Origin: Heterohyrax brucei
Lineage: Eukaryota > Chordata > Mammalia > Hyracoidea > Procaviidae
NCBI GenBank assembly: GCA_028571685.1
Contig: CM053166.1
Coordinates: forward strand, 65,062,111-65,126,110
DNA length: 64,000 nucleotides
Direction of reading: 5' to 3'
In this document: positions 49,916 through 63,759 of the stretch, piece after piece
How the letters are laid out: each line of letters starts with the position of its first letter
Numbering within the stretch: position 1 is the first letter of the stretch
The notes under the pieces: generated by a model
The model's database searches: none
Told to the model about the DNA's origin: nothing
The model's input: only the letters and a program-made list of their open reading frames with translations
Made by a program: the position numbers and the translations under genes

Positions 49916-50174
49916 CATACAGTGTTTTCTTTTGTTTTTAACTCTGTATTCTTCATAGATAGGAAACTAAAAATCAGGCTATGTTAAGTAGAGTGGTATG
50001 TGAGCTCATTGCAGTATTATAATATTGAAGTGATAGAGAGTAATTATTTTAAGAGTTCATTAATGCAGCATGCTTTAGGACCTGTAAGACAGGGTATAAT
50101 ATAGTTTGATGAAGGGCTAATTATAATGTGATAATGATAATGAAAGATGAGTTGCATGAGAAGAACATTATGTT

Positions 50175-50345
50175 TGATAAAGGGTTAGCAAAACCAAGGA
50201 AAAGTCCTCCATGAGATGGATTGATACAGTAGCCTCAATAGCAGGCTCAGACAAATCAAAGATGATGGATATGGCACAGGACTAGGCAACATTTCGTTTT
50301 GTTACAATTAAGATTGCTGTGAGTCAGAGCTGATTGGAAAGCAAC
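50175..50345 (+). mobile_element. RTE/BovB-type LINE 3' end
   Basis: Contains gatggattgatacagtagc, agactaggcaac-like text and ttgctgtgagtcagagctgattgg, parallel to the RTE 3' end at 21735-21905. Heavily 5'-truncated. Confidence 0.82.
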
Positions 50346-50457
50346 TAACTGCAAAATTACAGCATAGATTATAATTACTTTGTGTGCATGCACACACACA
50401 AATATATTAGCTCATTAGTTGTGTTCTGTACTTTGATATGTATCCTTTCAGCAATAA

Positions 50458-50607
<150 letters not shown>

Positions 50608-50711
50608 TAAGACTTTGTATAAAAATAATATTACGATTGACACATAGTGATTATTGAATCACATGCAGTGTACCTTGTTGATAATATGATATAAAACTAA
50701 GCAGTTCTTAA

Positions 50712-51089
<378 letters not shown>

Positions 51090-51529
51090 TAAACATACCA
51101 TAGCTTGTAATATTCTTTTACTTTTCATTTTAAGTAAGAGATACAGTATTTTAAAAGATGCTCTTTTTTACACATTTACTCTGTTGATGCATATTAATTT
51201 ACATATTTTTTTCAATGTACTGTCTACATTTTTAAGTTGTCATAGCATTTTAGAGAAAAGAACACAAACATTGTCTTTCACTCTTACTTGGAAGTTTCAT
51301 GAGAAGACAGCTATGAGAACTCTGAAAACAGAGCTCAGCTTTGTTGTGATTCTCACAAAGGTTTATATTCTGGTTACCCTTTTAATATTTAATATCTTTC
51401 TGAAACCCCAAATTTAGACACTTATTTTCTTTTAAAAGCAATTAGCGATAGCATTTAGGAAGATTAAGTGGACTTGCTCTTACTCAAATAGGCTTGTGTT
51501 AAATTTGCTTTTTACATAATTTTTCCTAG

Positions 51530-51721
<192 letters not shown>

Positions 51722-52118
51722 TAGTTGTCAAACTTATTTTACTAAGCACAGGAGGCTTTTACTAATGAAAAGCCTTTTGATCTGATTGCTAAGGGATTCT
51801 AGATCAAAATAAAACTCCCTCTGATATGGGAACAAATTTTGGGGTACCAACTTGGAACCTTTGTGGATTTTCGTGATTTTAAAAGAGATTTCTTTAAAAT
51901 AAGATGCCACAGTGGTTTACTTAATTTTAAAAGCAAGGTTTTCAAAGGAAGGTACACATTCCTCCATTGGTGATTCATTTGATTTTGGTTTTCAGTAATT
52001 GCAATCAGCGATGTCCACATAGCTTTGAAAAGTATGCAGCTTGTAGAGTTTTATAATTTGAAGGAATGAATTAAGAATATATAGAACCCTATTTTTGTCT
52101 TCCTTCTGTGATTCTTAG

Positions 52119-52274
52119 GCATGTAAACCTCATCATCCAAATACTGAACCTGTATTAGGCCTCAGTCAAACACCAATTTCACAGCAATCCTTGCCACTAC
52201 ACATGATTCCTTCTAGCCAAGTAGATGACCTGTCCAGTCCTGCCAAGAGGAAAAGAACATCTAGTCCAACAAAG
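52119..52274 (+). CDS. KDM6A: KDM6A exon H (alternative cassette with basic motif)
   Basis: Exon of 156 nt (52 codons), acceptor attcttag, donor GTATAT at 52275. It begins ACKPHHPNTEPVLGLSQTPI and ends VDDLSSPAKRKRTSSPTK. In mammals this is the segment present only in longer UTX isoforms and in UTY. The exon is symmetric, so it can be skipped without changing frame. The PAKRKR cluster near its end looks like a monopartite nuclear localisation signal; that function is inferred. The donor matches the consensus less well (GTATAT) than the neighbours, consistent with regulated use. Confidence 0.93.
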
Positions 52275-52816
52275 GTATATTTTTTAGAGAACTAGAACAT
52301 CCCAATCAGAAAGCAAGCTCCAACTGCCCTGAGTTGTGCAGTTTGAACATTTCTTGTCCTTTGTTTTAAATCTGTGGACATCAAAGAGTGAAAAGTTTGA
52401 ATTTTTCCACCCCAGACTCTTAGCATCATATTAAATATAGAAGGTAGAGCCAAATTTGCATTCATCAAATCACTTTATTCATCTCCCTGCTGTTAAGATA
52501 TCAAGACACTTTTCATTATCACTTTCTCCTGACATTGAAATAAAGTGAATCTTGAATTTAGTGGACAGTGTGGTATTTAGGTTAGCCATTTGGGCCATAG
52601 TTTAGGGGTGGGCCTTTTTGGGTGGCTTATTAAAATATTAATTTTTTTAATTTACAATTTTCCAAGTTTATTATTATGCATGTTAAATTATTTTTTAAAC
52701 AACTTAATGTTATAACATCCTTTTTATATATAAGTATTTCAATTCATAGTCATTTGGCCTCCATTAGTCATTATTGTTATCTCTGTGAACTTAGTCAAAT
52801 GCTTTAATGTTTTTAA

Positions 52817-52999
<183 letters not shown>

Positions 53000-53119
53000 T
53001 AAACTTCTTTTAAATATTCTTGAAATTGGATGGTAAGAGACTTGATTCATATGCACATAAATAAAATGAGCCCATATTTATCAGGGCAATAGAGAAAATT
53101 CATTTTTGTTTTCACTTTT

Positions 53120-53585
53120 TAAAGAGTTAATTACATTCACATGGTTCAGAATACAAATGTTTGAATATTGGGCATATGTGGTAAAAAGTAGCCTTCTTAC
53201 TCCTAGCTGTACTCACTTAGCTTTCTTTCTAACAGACAGCAAGTGTTATTAGTTTCTTACTATGTTTCCAGTGATGTATTGTGTACATACAAGCATATCT
53301 GTACCTTACTACTTTCAGTTATTTTCCTCTTTTTTACATAAATGGTGGGATGTTTTTATATTAACAGTTTATCTTACAGACCTTTCTGTGTCAGTAGATG
53401 AAGCACTTCCTTTTTGTTTTTTATGACTGTTGACCATATTTCTTTATATAGATGCCCTGTCTTTATTTAACCAGGTCCTTAACTGTGGAAATCAGATTGT
53501 TTTCAAAGTTTTTCTAGTCCAAACAGTGCTACTTTGAGCATACTTGTCATATGCATTTTCAAGTTCTAGGAAAATTTCATTCCAT
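53120..53585 (-). mobile_element. Ancient L1-like fragment in intron I-J
   Basis: ttttacataaatggtgggatg, ttatttaaccaggtccttaac and aaacagtgctactttgagc resemble antisense ORF2 C-terminal text of old L1s. Strongly diverged. Confidence 0.5.
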
Positions 53586-53812
53586 TTATCTCAAAGATCA
53601 TAATTACAGTAAACATCTTCAGATGAATGTTGAGCTTTCTTTTCAGAACTTTTAAAGGATTTTATCTTTAAATGATTACTTGTGGTCAGTAATTAGTATT
53701 TTTGACCATCAGTTCAGAATTAATCTACTCGTTTCAGGGAATGGTTGCCTAGAGTAGAGAGCTTGTTTCTTAGATATATCTTTGACTACATTCTCCTTTT
53801 TTCTTCTTCTAG

Positions 53813-53947
<135 letters not shown>

Positions 53948-54558
53948 TAGCAATTTGAAAATTTTTATATTGACTGTCACATCATTTTAGAATATGTTCA
54001 TGCCCACTTCTGTGTTCTACCTATATGTGGTAGAATTTAATAATCTGTGCTTCTTAAAATAACTGTAATGGACTGAGGTTTTTAAGAAAAAAAAAGCCTA
54101 CAGATTTGATGTGAACACAACACTTGGTATTTTATTATTTACTTTCATACTATTTCACATGTGTTCTAAGGGTTAAGTTACATTTAATACTTAACAAGCT
54201 ATTCTAAACCAAGGCAAGGTTTTTTTTGTGCTTGATTTAGTTTGGAGGATCTGGCATAAATATAACAGAATGAAATTTTGAAATCCCCTCTTTTATGCTG
54301 GACAGAAGGCTAGAACTTCATGATTTCTTTTCCATTATTTTCAGCTGCTTTCTGTGTTGTTATTTGAAGGCTGTTTACTTAAGCTATAACAGATTTTGCT
54401 TTTCTTTGGGAGCTTATCTAAAAATGAATGAACACAGTTTCTTGTTTTAATGTGTATATCTTTCAACTTAGAGAAATGTTATGCTAAAATTAGAGATTCC
54501 CTGATTATATGTTTTATTCTGATTCTTCTAGCATTTACTTTTCATTTGTTTTCAATAG

Positions 54559-54963
<405 letters not shown>

Positions 54964-55147
54964 TAGATACTCCGTTGGGTTTTCCCATTATAGTTTGTCT
55001 TACTTGGTTTAAAGCATTTTGAGAGAAGAAAGAAAGGTTTGACAAATTGTTTTTATAAGAATGTTATACATACTACAATGCTGTTATCACATTGTGATTC
55101 AGTATATATCTATATGGGTGTATTTTCTGCTGTAAAATTATACCCAC

Positions 55148-55307
55148 CCAAAAAACCATTGCCATCAAGTTGGGTCTGACTCAGCAACCCTAGAGGCCAG
55201 AGTAGAAATGCCCTATAGTTTCCAAGGGGCACCTGGTAGATTTGAACTGCTGGCCTTTTGGTTAGCAGACATATAGCACTTAACCTGCTACACCACCAGG
55301 GTTTCCG
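55148..55307 (-). repeat. AfroSINE
   Basis: Antisense and near complete: aaaccattgccatcaagttgg, gcccta.agtttccaaggggc, gatttgaactgctggccttttgg and caccaccagggtttcc. Confidence 0.92.
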
Positions 55308-55476
55308 TAAAATTAGACAGAGAAAGAAAATTGGCAAATCTACAATGAATAACAAAATAAATCATAAAATGCCCCCAAACCCTCTGTTAATTTACTGTAG
55401 CATCATAGCACGTTTATGTAATGTTACGCAGTACATTTCTGCACATAGTGCCTACTTGAGGACAGGTACTAGGCTA

Positions 55477-55635
55477 AAAAAACCAGTTGCCGTTGAGTCG
55501 ATTCTGATGCTTAGGAATCCTGTAGGACAGAATAGGACTGCCCCATAGGGTTTCCAAGGAGCAGCTGGTAGATTCGACGTCTCAACTTTTGGTTAGCATC
55601 TGAATGCTTAACTCGTGCACCACCGTGTCTCTAAA
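55477..55635 (-). repeat. AfroSINE
   Basis: Antisense: aaccagttgccgttgagtcg, gccccatagggtttccaagg and gcttaactcgtgcaccacc. About 170 bp after the preceding copy. Confidence 0.92.
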
Positions 55636-55642
55636 TACCATG

Positions 55643-55697
55643 CTTAAAGCAAAACTCATTGCTGTTGAGTCCATTCCAACTCACAGCAACCCTGTAT
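55643..55697 (-). repeat. AfroSINE 3' part, antisense
   Basis: caaaactcattgctgttgagtcc, then aactcacagcaaccctgta. Its remainder is displaced or lost at the junction with the next, oppositely oriented copy. Confidence 0.8.
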
Positions 55698-55825
55698 GAA
55701 CCCCTGGTGGTGCACTGGTTAAGTGCTATGGCTGCTAACAAAAGACTGACAGTTCGAATCCTCCAGGCACTCTTCGGGAACTATGGAGCCATTCAACTCG
55801 GTCTATAGGGTTGCTATGAGGTATT
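55698..55825 (+). repeat. AfroSINE, sense
   Basis: gaacccctggtggtgcactgg, gctgctaacaaaagactgacagttcgaatcc and tatagggttgctatgagg. Joined tail to head with the antisense piece before it. Confidence 0.9.
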
Positions 55826-55867
55826 ATGGTAGGTGTTAGTTATTCACGCGAGTGGAAGAAACAGCAA

Positions 55868-55972
55868 AAAAAATTCAAAACCAAACTCGTTGCTAACAAC
55901 TCAAATCCCAACTAATAGCAACCCAGGAGGACCCAACAGAGCTACAGCATAAGGTTTGCAAGCCTGTAAATA
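55868..55972 (-). repeat. AfroSINE fragment
   Basis: ccaaactcgttgctaacaactc and gcaacccaggaggacccaacagagc; diverged antisense copy directly before the L1 3' tail. Confidence 0.7.
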
Positions 55973-55974
55973 TT

Positions 55975-58900
55975 TTCTTATTTTTTTTAATTATAATTGA
56001 GTGGAAGTGTACAATTCAAGTTAAATTTGCATACCTGCCTATGTGTAGCTCCCTCTGCTCTCCTTGCCTGCTGACAGCACGCTCGTCCTTTCCGTTCTGT
56101 ACTTGTCAGAACCTCTTAACAATCTCCTGTCCCCTCCCCTCAACCCTCTCCACTCCCATCTAGTAAGAGGCCAGTAGAATGGCATCCTATAGATGCATAG
56201 AAACGTGACGTGCACACACTATGATCACTCTGTGTCCCCGAGTCTAGTCCATTCCTGTTTGAAGAGTTGACCTGAGTAATGATTTATGATCAAGGGCAGC
56301 AGCAGGTCTAGGGGCCATGCTCCAAGGGAAACCTCCCGGCCTTCAGACCATTAATTGCAGTCTTTAAGTGGCGTTGTTAGGGTGCACCCCTTTTGTTTTC
56401 TCATGTTGCCGCTGGGACTCGACATTATGAGCCCCATCATGGCTGTCATTGGTGATGGCGAGACACCACCTGGTTCTTCTGCTCACTTGTTGGTAATAGT
56501 CACTCATTCATGTCTGTCTGTCTGTCTTCTGAGTTCTTTTTTCCTCATGTCGTTGTTCTTGGTGATCATCTGTTCCATCTCAGTTGGGGCCATTTGGTAT
56601 CCCTCAGATGGCAGCTTGCTAGCTTTTAAGACCCCAGAGGCCACTCACCAATATGGGGCAGAGAAGACTCTCTTAGCAATAGCCCAGTTATGCCAGTTGG
56701 CTTCGATGCCCCTGAGAGCATGGTCCCCGGACCCCTGCCCCTGCTACTCTGTCCTTGCAATACTAGGTCAAGATTAGATGAGTTTTCAGTTTATGTTGAA
56801 GTCCAGTTAAATTGATCTTCTTTCTAATGTGTGCTGTCAATGCTTCACCCACCTGAGTTTCTCTCAAGTATCCAAACTATAACTAGCCCTGTCCCTCCCT
56901 TGTAGCCATCAAAGAGTCTTCTCTTATGTACATGTCTGTTTTTAAATCCTTATAGTAGCAATCTTATGCAATATTTGTCTTTGTGACCCTGACTGATTTT
57001 ACTCAACAAATTGAAACTAGGTTATGAGATGCTTCCTAAAATCATCATTGTTCTTTATCATTGCATATCCATTGAGCATATATACATACCATAGTTTATT
57101 TATTCATTCATTTGTTGTTGGGCATCTAGGTTGATTCCATCTTTTTGCTATTGTGGACTGTGCTGCAGTAAACATTTGTGTGCGTGTATCTGTTTGTGTG
57201 ACTGCCCTTGCTTCTGTAGGATATATTCCAAGCAGTGGGATTACTGGGTCAAATGGTATATGTATTTCCAGCTTCTTAAGGAAGTGTCAGATTGCTTTCC
57301 AAAGAGATTGTACCATTTTGCAGTCACACCAGCAGTGTAGAAGAGTTCCAATTTCTCCACAGCCTCTCCAGCATTTATTTTGGATCATGGCCAACCTTGT
57401 TGGGGTCAGATGATATCACATCATAGTTTTGATTTGAATTTCTTTAGTAGCTAATGATCATGAGCATTTTCTCATGTGTCTTTTGGCTGTCTGGATATCC
57501 TCTTTAGAGAGTGTCTGTCCATCTCCTTTGCCCAATGCTTAAGTAGATTATGGAGATTAGATGTCGGTGTGATATATAGTTGCCAAATATTTTTTCCCAT
57601 TCTGTAGGTGGCCTTTTAATTCTTTTGATAAAGTCTTTGGAAGAGCAAAAGTGTTTGATTCTTAGCAGTTCCCGTTTATCTGTTTTCTTTTGTTGATTGT
57701 GCTTTGTCAGACTTTGAAGTCTGTCTGTGTTGTATAGTAAAACTTCCATTTGTTGATTCTATTTTTTCTTGCATGAGCTTTATTGTCTTAAGTTTGTTAT
57801 TTACCTGTTTTATCTAATTTGAGTTGGTTTTTGTATAAGCTGTGAGATATGGGTCTTGTTTCAGTTTTTTGCAGGTGGATATCCAGTTTTGCCAGCACCA
57901 TTTGTTAAAGAGACTGTTTTTACTCAAGTTTACAATCTTAAGGCCTTTGTCGAGTATCAGCTGTTCATAGGAGAATGGTGGCATCTCTGGGGTCTCAACT
58001 CTGTTTCGTTGGCGAATATGTCTCTTTTAGTATCAGTAGCAGGCTGTTTTGACAACTATAGCAGTGTAATAGGTTCTGAAGTCAGGTATTGAGAGGCCTC
58101 TCAGTATGTTCTTCAGTAGCGCTTTGCTTATCTGGGCTTTCTTCCCTTTCCAAATAAAGTTGGTAATTTATTTCTCCATCTCATTAAAAAATATCACTGG
58201 AATTTGTATTGGAATTGCATTATATATGTAAATTGCTTTGGGTAAAATGGACATTTTCACAGTGTTAAGCCTTCCTATCCATGAGCAGGATAGGTTTCTC
58301 TACTTACATAAGCCCCTGTTAGTTTCTTTGAGTAAGGTCTTGTAGTTCTCTTTGTATGCCAAGGCAAGCCAAGCCAAGTGCCGTCGAGTTGGATCTGACT
58401 CATGTATAGGTCTTTTATTTCTCTAGTTAGATTTATTCGTAGGCATTTGATTTTGGGGGGATAGTAAGTGGTATTGATTTGGTGATTTCTTCTTGAATGA
58501 TCTCTTTTTTGGCATAAAGGAATCTTACTGATTTCCTTAGGTTTATCTTTTATCCTGATACTTTGCTGCACTCTTCTGTCAGTTTGAGCAGTTTACTTAT
58601 GGATTCTTTAGGATTCTCTGGGTATACAATCGTATCACCTGCAAGTAGGGAGATTTTCACTTCTTCTTTGCTAATGCATTTGTGCTTTATTTCTTTGTCT
58701 TGTCTGATTGCTCTCGCCAGAATTTCTAGTATAATTTTGAATAGAAGAGGTGAGAGCGGACATCCTTGTCTAGGTCTTGTTCTCAAGGGGAATTCTTTTC
58801 AGTCTCTCTCCATTCGGGGTGATGTAGGTGATTGGCTTTTTATAGATGGCCTTTATTGCATTGAGGAATTGGCCATCTATTCCTATTTTGCTGAGAGTTT

Positions 58901-61900
58901 TTAGCATGAAGGGATGTTGGACTTTATCAAATGCCTTTTCTGCATCAATTGACAGAATCCAGTGATTCTTGTCCTTTGTGTTATTTATGTGGTTGATCAC
59001 ATTAATTGTTTTTCTGATGTTGAACCAGCCTTGCATCCTTGGTATGAATCCAACTTGGTGGGGATGAATCATTTTTTTGATATGTTGTTGAATTCTATTG
59101 GCAAGGACTTTGTTGAAAATTTTTGCATCTAGGTTCATGAGTGATATTGGTCTATAATTCTCATTTTTTTGTGGAATCTGTCCCTGGCTTTGGTATCAGG
59201 GTTATGCTGGCTTCATAGAATGAATTTGGGAGTATTCCATTCCTTTCTGTGCTGTGAAATAGTCTCAGTAGTGTTGGAGTTAACTCTTGTCTGGAAGCTG
59301 GTAGAATTTTGTGGCGAAGCCACCTGGGCCAAGGGTTTTTTTTGGTTGGTAGTTTTTTGATGACTTTTTCAAGTCTCTTCCTTTGTGATGGGTTTATTGT
59401 CGTTGTGCTTCACCTTGTGATAATTTTGGTAGATACGAATCTAGGAATTTGTCCATTTCCTCTAGGTTTCTGTTGGATCTGTTGTGATATCTCCCATCTC
59501 ATTTCTTATTCAGGTTATTTGTTTTTACTTTCCTGTTTTTCTTTAGTAAGTTTAGCCAGTGGTCTGTCAATTTTGTTGATTGTTTTTAAAAAACCAGCTT
59601 TTGGTCTTAATTTTTTCAATCTTATTTCTGTTCTCTAAATCATTTAGTTCTGCTTTAACCTTTATTATCTCTTTTCTTCTGGTTCCTGAATGGTTCCTCT
59701 GTTGCTCTCTTTCTACTTGTTCAAGCTGTAAGGTTGATTCTTTGGCTTGGGTTCTATTGTCCTTCTCGATGTGTGCATTTATAGAGATAAACTGAGCACT
59801 GATTTGTCTGTATCCCATACATTCTAGTGGGAAGTGTTTTGATTCTCATTTGAATCCAAAAATTCTTTATTTTATCCATGATTTCTTTTATAACCCATGG
59901 CTTTTTGAGCAAGATGTTATTCAATTCCCGTGTATGTTTTTTCTGCTATTGATTGTGACTTTTACGACTCTATGGTCCAAGAAGATGCTTTGGAATAAAT
60001 CAGTGGTTTGGATTTTGTTCAGACTTGCTTTGTGTCCTAACGCATAGTCTATTCTGGAAAACGTTGCATGTGCACTGGAGAAGAAGGGGTAGTTATCTGC
60101 TGATGGATATAAAGTTGTGTATATGTCGATGAGGTCTAGTTGGTTAATTGTCATAGTAACATCTTCTGTGTCTTTACTGAGCTTTTTTCTAAATCTGTCC
60201 AGTATTGAAAGTGGAATGTTGAAGTCTTCCACTATTGTTGTGGAGTGATCACTCTCATTTTTGTATGTAGTTAGTGTTTCTTTGTGTATTTAGATGTTCC
60301 AGTATTGGGTGCATAAATATTTGGTGTTGTTAAGTCCTGCTTGTGTATCGAACCTTTCAGCAATAGTGTCCTTCTTGTCCCCAATGGTGGATTTTACAGT
60401 AAAATCTATTTTATCTGGGATCAGTATTGCCACACCTGCTCTTTATATGTTCTTAGGTAGGTATGTATTCTTCAGTTTTCAGTTTGTTCATATCTTTAAG
60501 TCTAAGGTGAGTTTCTTGTAAACAACATATAGACGGCTCATGTCTTTTGAACCAAGATGTCATTCAGTGTCTCTTTACTGGAACATTCAGTGCGTTTACA
60601 TTCAGTGTAATTGTTGATAGGTATGTGTTTAGTGCTGTCATTCTGATGTATTCATTTTTGTATTGATGTTTTCTCTCTTGCTCTTAGTATTCAGTTCTGG
60701 GTCATTCTTCATCATGCGTTGAGTTTTCAGTGTCAGTTTTGTATTTTTTAAGACTCCTGTCGTAACGTTTCTTGTTTTGATACATTGCGTCTTTACTGTG
60801 TTTTGCTGATGCCCCTAAGATCCCCCTTAGTAATCTATGTTTAAACCCATTTTTAACTTCTGCATAATCTTATAAACTGCCTCTCCATCTGAAAGGACTA
60901 CTACTACTGTAGTATAACCCTCTTTTTAATGTGATGGCATCGTAGTTTTCACAATATGATCACTGGATCCCTTGTTTTAATATTACAGCTTTGATTGAGT
61001 TTTTTGCCTTCCATAACTGAGTAGATTTCTGGATGATGTGTTCTGTATTGACTCCTAAAACATAGAGTCTGTGGTTTTGTTTTTTTCAGCTAAGAGCTTC
61101 TTTCATTATTTCTTGTAGTTTTGGTTTGGTTTTTGTAAAGTCTTTGAGTTTCTGTTTATCTGCGAATGTTTTAATTTCATGTTCATAATTGAAAAAGTTT
61201 TGCAATTCTTGGTTAGATGTTTTTCTTCTTTAGGGCTTTTAGTGTGTCATCCTACTGCCTCCATGCTAGCATCGCTTCTGCTAAGAAATCAGACTAAAGC
61301 CTACAGGGCTTTCCTCTGAATGTTAGTGTTGCTTTGAGTCTTGATGCCTCTAACAGTTTCTGCTTATGTTTCATTTTGTTAAGCTTGATTATAATGTCTT
61401 TGTGTCTTTCTTTTGGTCTGTATTGTATAGCATTTGATATGCATCCTGGATATCTATGTTCTCTTCTTTCATAATTTCAGGGAACATTTCTGTGAGCAAT
61501 TCAACAACAATATTCTCTGTGTTTGTTCAGGAACTCCAATTAATCGTAGATTGTTCCTCTTGATACAGTCCCACATGGTTCTTAATGTTTCTTCATTTTT
61601 TTCAGTTTCTTTTCTCTAAGTTACCCTCATAAATGTTGGTGGCAGTAACTCTGTCTTCAAGATCGCTAAGTCTGGTTTCCAGTTGTTTAATTCTGTTCTC
61701 TTGTGGCTTTGAATGGAATTGTCTAATTCTGTAATTTTGTTATTAATGTGTCAGATTTCAGAATGCTAATATTGCATCAATTCTTACAGCTTGTGTAATT
61801 TTTTGTTTTGCTCTGCATTTTGTATAATATCTAGGAGTACTCTGTATGTAATTCTGGTTCTTGACCTCTGATAATTTCAGAAAGGCTTCTTCATCTGGCA

Positions 61901-62998
61901 GATTCTTTGGTTCTTATTTTTGGGAGCTTGCTGGAGCCATGGTGGATTTTTATTTCTGTGTCTGGGCAAGATTTTTTGCTTTTTTGGCTTTGGCAAGGCT
62001 ATTTGGTTTCTCTGGTGTTGCCTTAACAGGAGCAGAGGCGTAGTTCTGAGAAGGACGTTGATCACCAGTCACCTCTGTGTACTCCAATGACTGGGCCCAG
62101 TAGAATCTCTGGGATAGCAGGCTCCATCTCCTGACTGGCAAAGACATCGTACTACTTATGGAGTCACTCGGTGGCCATCAGCTGACCCTATAATGTGGGT
62201 CAGTAAAGGCTGGAAGAGATGCCGTCAGGCCGCACCACAGTTATTTCTCTAGGCAGTCTTATTTTGAAAGAGAAAAGCTATCTGACAGCTTCCAAAATCA
62301 TTGAGATTGACAGGGGTGCAAGCCCCTCTTTCCAGTTGGCAAAAGAGGCACCTGTATATCTGTTCCCAGGTGCTGTGATCTAGTTCAAGGTAGGGAGAGT
62401 CTATTGCCCTGCTGTCATCCACTGCCAGGCCGCAACCATAAGGGTACATCATGCTGAACACAGCTTTTCTGCTGGGAAAGCCCTCCCCAGCGTGGCCCCA
62501 CCTGCCGGCCTGGGAATTAACCCCTACTGAGGCCTCTGTTTGGGTAACTCCACCTCCCAGTTGAACAAGATGGTGTCCTACATAAGCTGTCCTGCCTGCT
62601 GTGAAATAGCTGAAGATATGGTGGAGGTTCGGAAAGAGAGGATCGAGGGGCTATGGTGCCCTGAGTCCAGAGCCGGGCTCTCAGAATGTGCCTGTTCTGC
62701 TCACTGATCATGTCAGCATATTGCTGGACTTTGCTGCCAGTTAAGCCCAAGTCCGGTGTGCCGGCTAACACAAACAAAAAAGAGTTAAAAACGCCAGTTA
62801 CCTTCTGTTCACGTGAGGTGGCCATTCAACACAGGCGGGGGTCAGTGAAAGAGAAGTTTCCCATTCAGCAGCATGTAGTCCAAATTGACAGCCCTATGCC
62901 GTGTAGGTCTCACTGGATGTCCAGAAAGCTCTATTCAATTATCAGTTCATGGCTTAGTCTTCAGAGGGAATGAAAGAGACGTGTGTCTAGTCTGCCAA
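55975..62998 (-). mobile_element. Nearly full-length antisense L1 (about 7 kb)
   Basis: Reverse strand. 3' UTR about 55975-57000; ORF2 about 57000-60600; ORF1 about 61050-61900; 5' UTR to 62998. ORF2 pieces: 58770-59138 ([34 protein letters not shown]), 58550-58786, and the endonuclease at 59921-60232 (DFNIPLSILDRFRKKLSKDT). The RT motif reads LAGDTIVY instead of FADD. The ORF1 end at about 61440-61500 contains TEMFPEIMKEENIDIQDAYQ. The 5' end, GGAGTCAAGTTGGC on the reverse strand, is a mutated form of the YY1-like site seen at 17151. Multiple stops, and a SINE fragment interrupts ORF2. Confidence 0.9.
58358..58410 (-). repeat. 5'-truncated AfroSINE inside L1 ORF2
   Basis: caaggcaagccaagccaagtgccgtcgagttggatctgactca interrupts the RT-coding region, between text for NYKT-like residues and the next L1 segment. 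Only about 45 bp of the SINE 3' end are present. It is younger than the L1. Confidence 0.88.
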
Positions 62999-63409
62999 CT
63001 TGACTCCACCCAACCAAAAATTTTTTACTTGGTAAAAGTAAACTGACAATAAACATATAAACAATACTTGTAGAATATTATCTGAGAATATGATTAGTGC
63101 TTTATTATAAAAGGACATTACAGAGAGAGGTGGAAAGTACTCGAGATGGTGATAGAAGGTTGCACTCATAACTGAGAATATCAGGGAAGGCTTTACGGAA
63201 TGATGATATTAGAGTAAAGACTTGAAGGAGTGTATAGGAGTGAGTTTTGAGGACATTTGTGCTGAGAGTGTTCCAGGTTTGGGGAAATGTAAGAAGCAGT
63301 AGACCCTAAGGCAAAAATGTGCCTTGTGTATGTGAGGGAAAGCAAGGTGGCAAGCATTATACTGAGAAGAATGATTAAGAGGTGATGGTTGTTGGTGGTG
63401 GTTGTTAGA

Positions 63410-63555
63410 TGTTGTCAAGTTGGTTTGACTCATATCAACCTTAAAGGATGGAGTAGAACTGCCCAGGAGGCTTTCTAGGGAGCAGCTAGTGGATTCGAAC
63501 TGCCAACCTTTTGGTTCACTGCTGAATTCTTAACCACTGTGCCACCAGGGTAGAC
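63410..63555 (-). repeat. AfroSINE
   Basis: Antisense: gatgttgtcaagttggtttgactc, ggattcgaactgccaaccttttgg and ccactgtgccaccaggg. Good B box on the reverse strand. Confidence 0.9.
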
Positions 63556-63759
63556 ATGTCCAAGTGGAAATAGATTGGCTAAATCATGGTCAGCCTTTTA
63601 GGTCATTGTAAGAACATTTTAATTCTGAGTTAATTGGAAAATTTTAAGTGTGTTTTGAATTGAGGCTTGACATAATCTGACTTCTTTTTACCCAAATACT
63701 CTCTGGTACTCTCTGGGTAGACTGAAGGAGGCAAAAGTTGCTATGGCACCTGTGATGTT

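Noticed and set aside
62517-62973. GC-rich block as a CpG-island gene promoter
   Set aside because: It is the 5' UTR of the antisense L1, matched by 16000-17170; the ORFs there are not conserved between the two copies.
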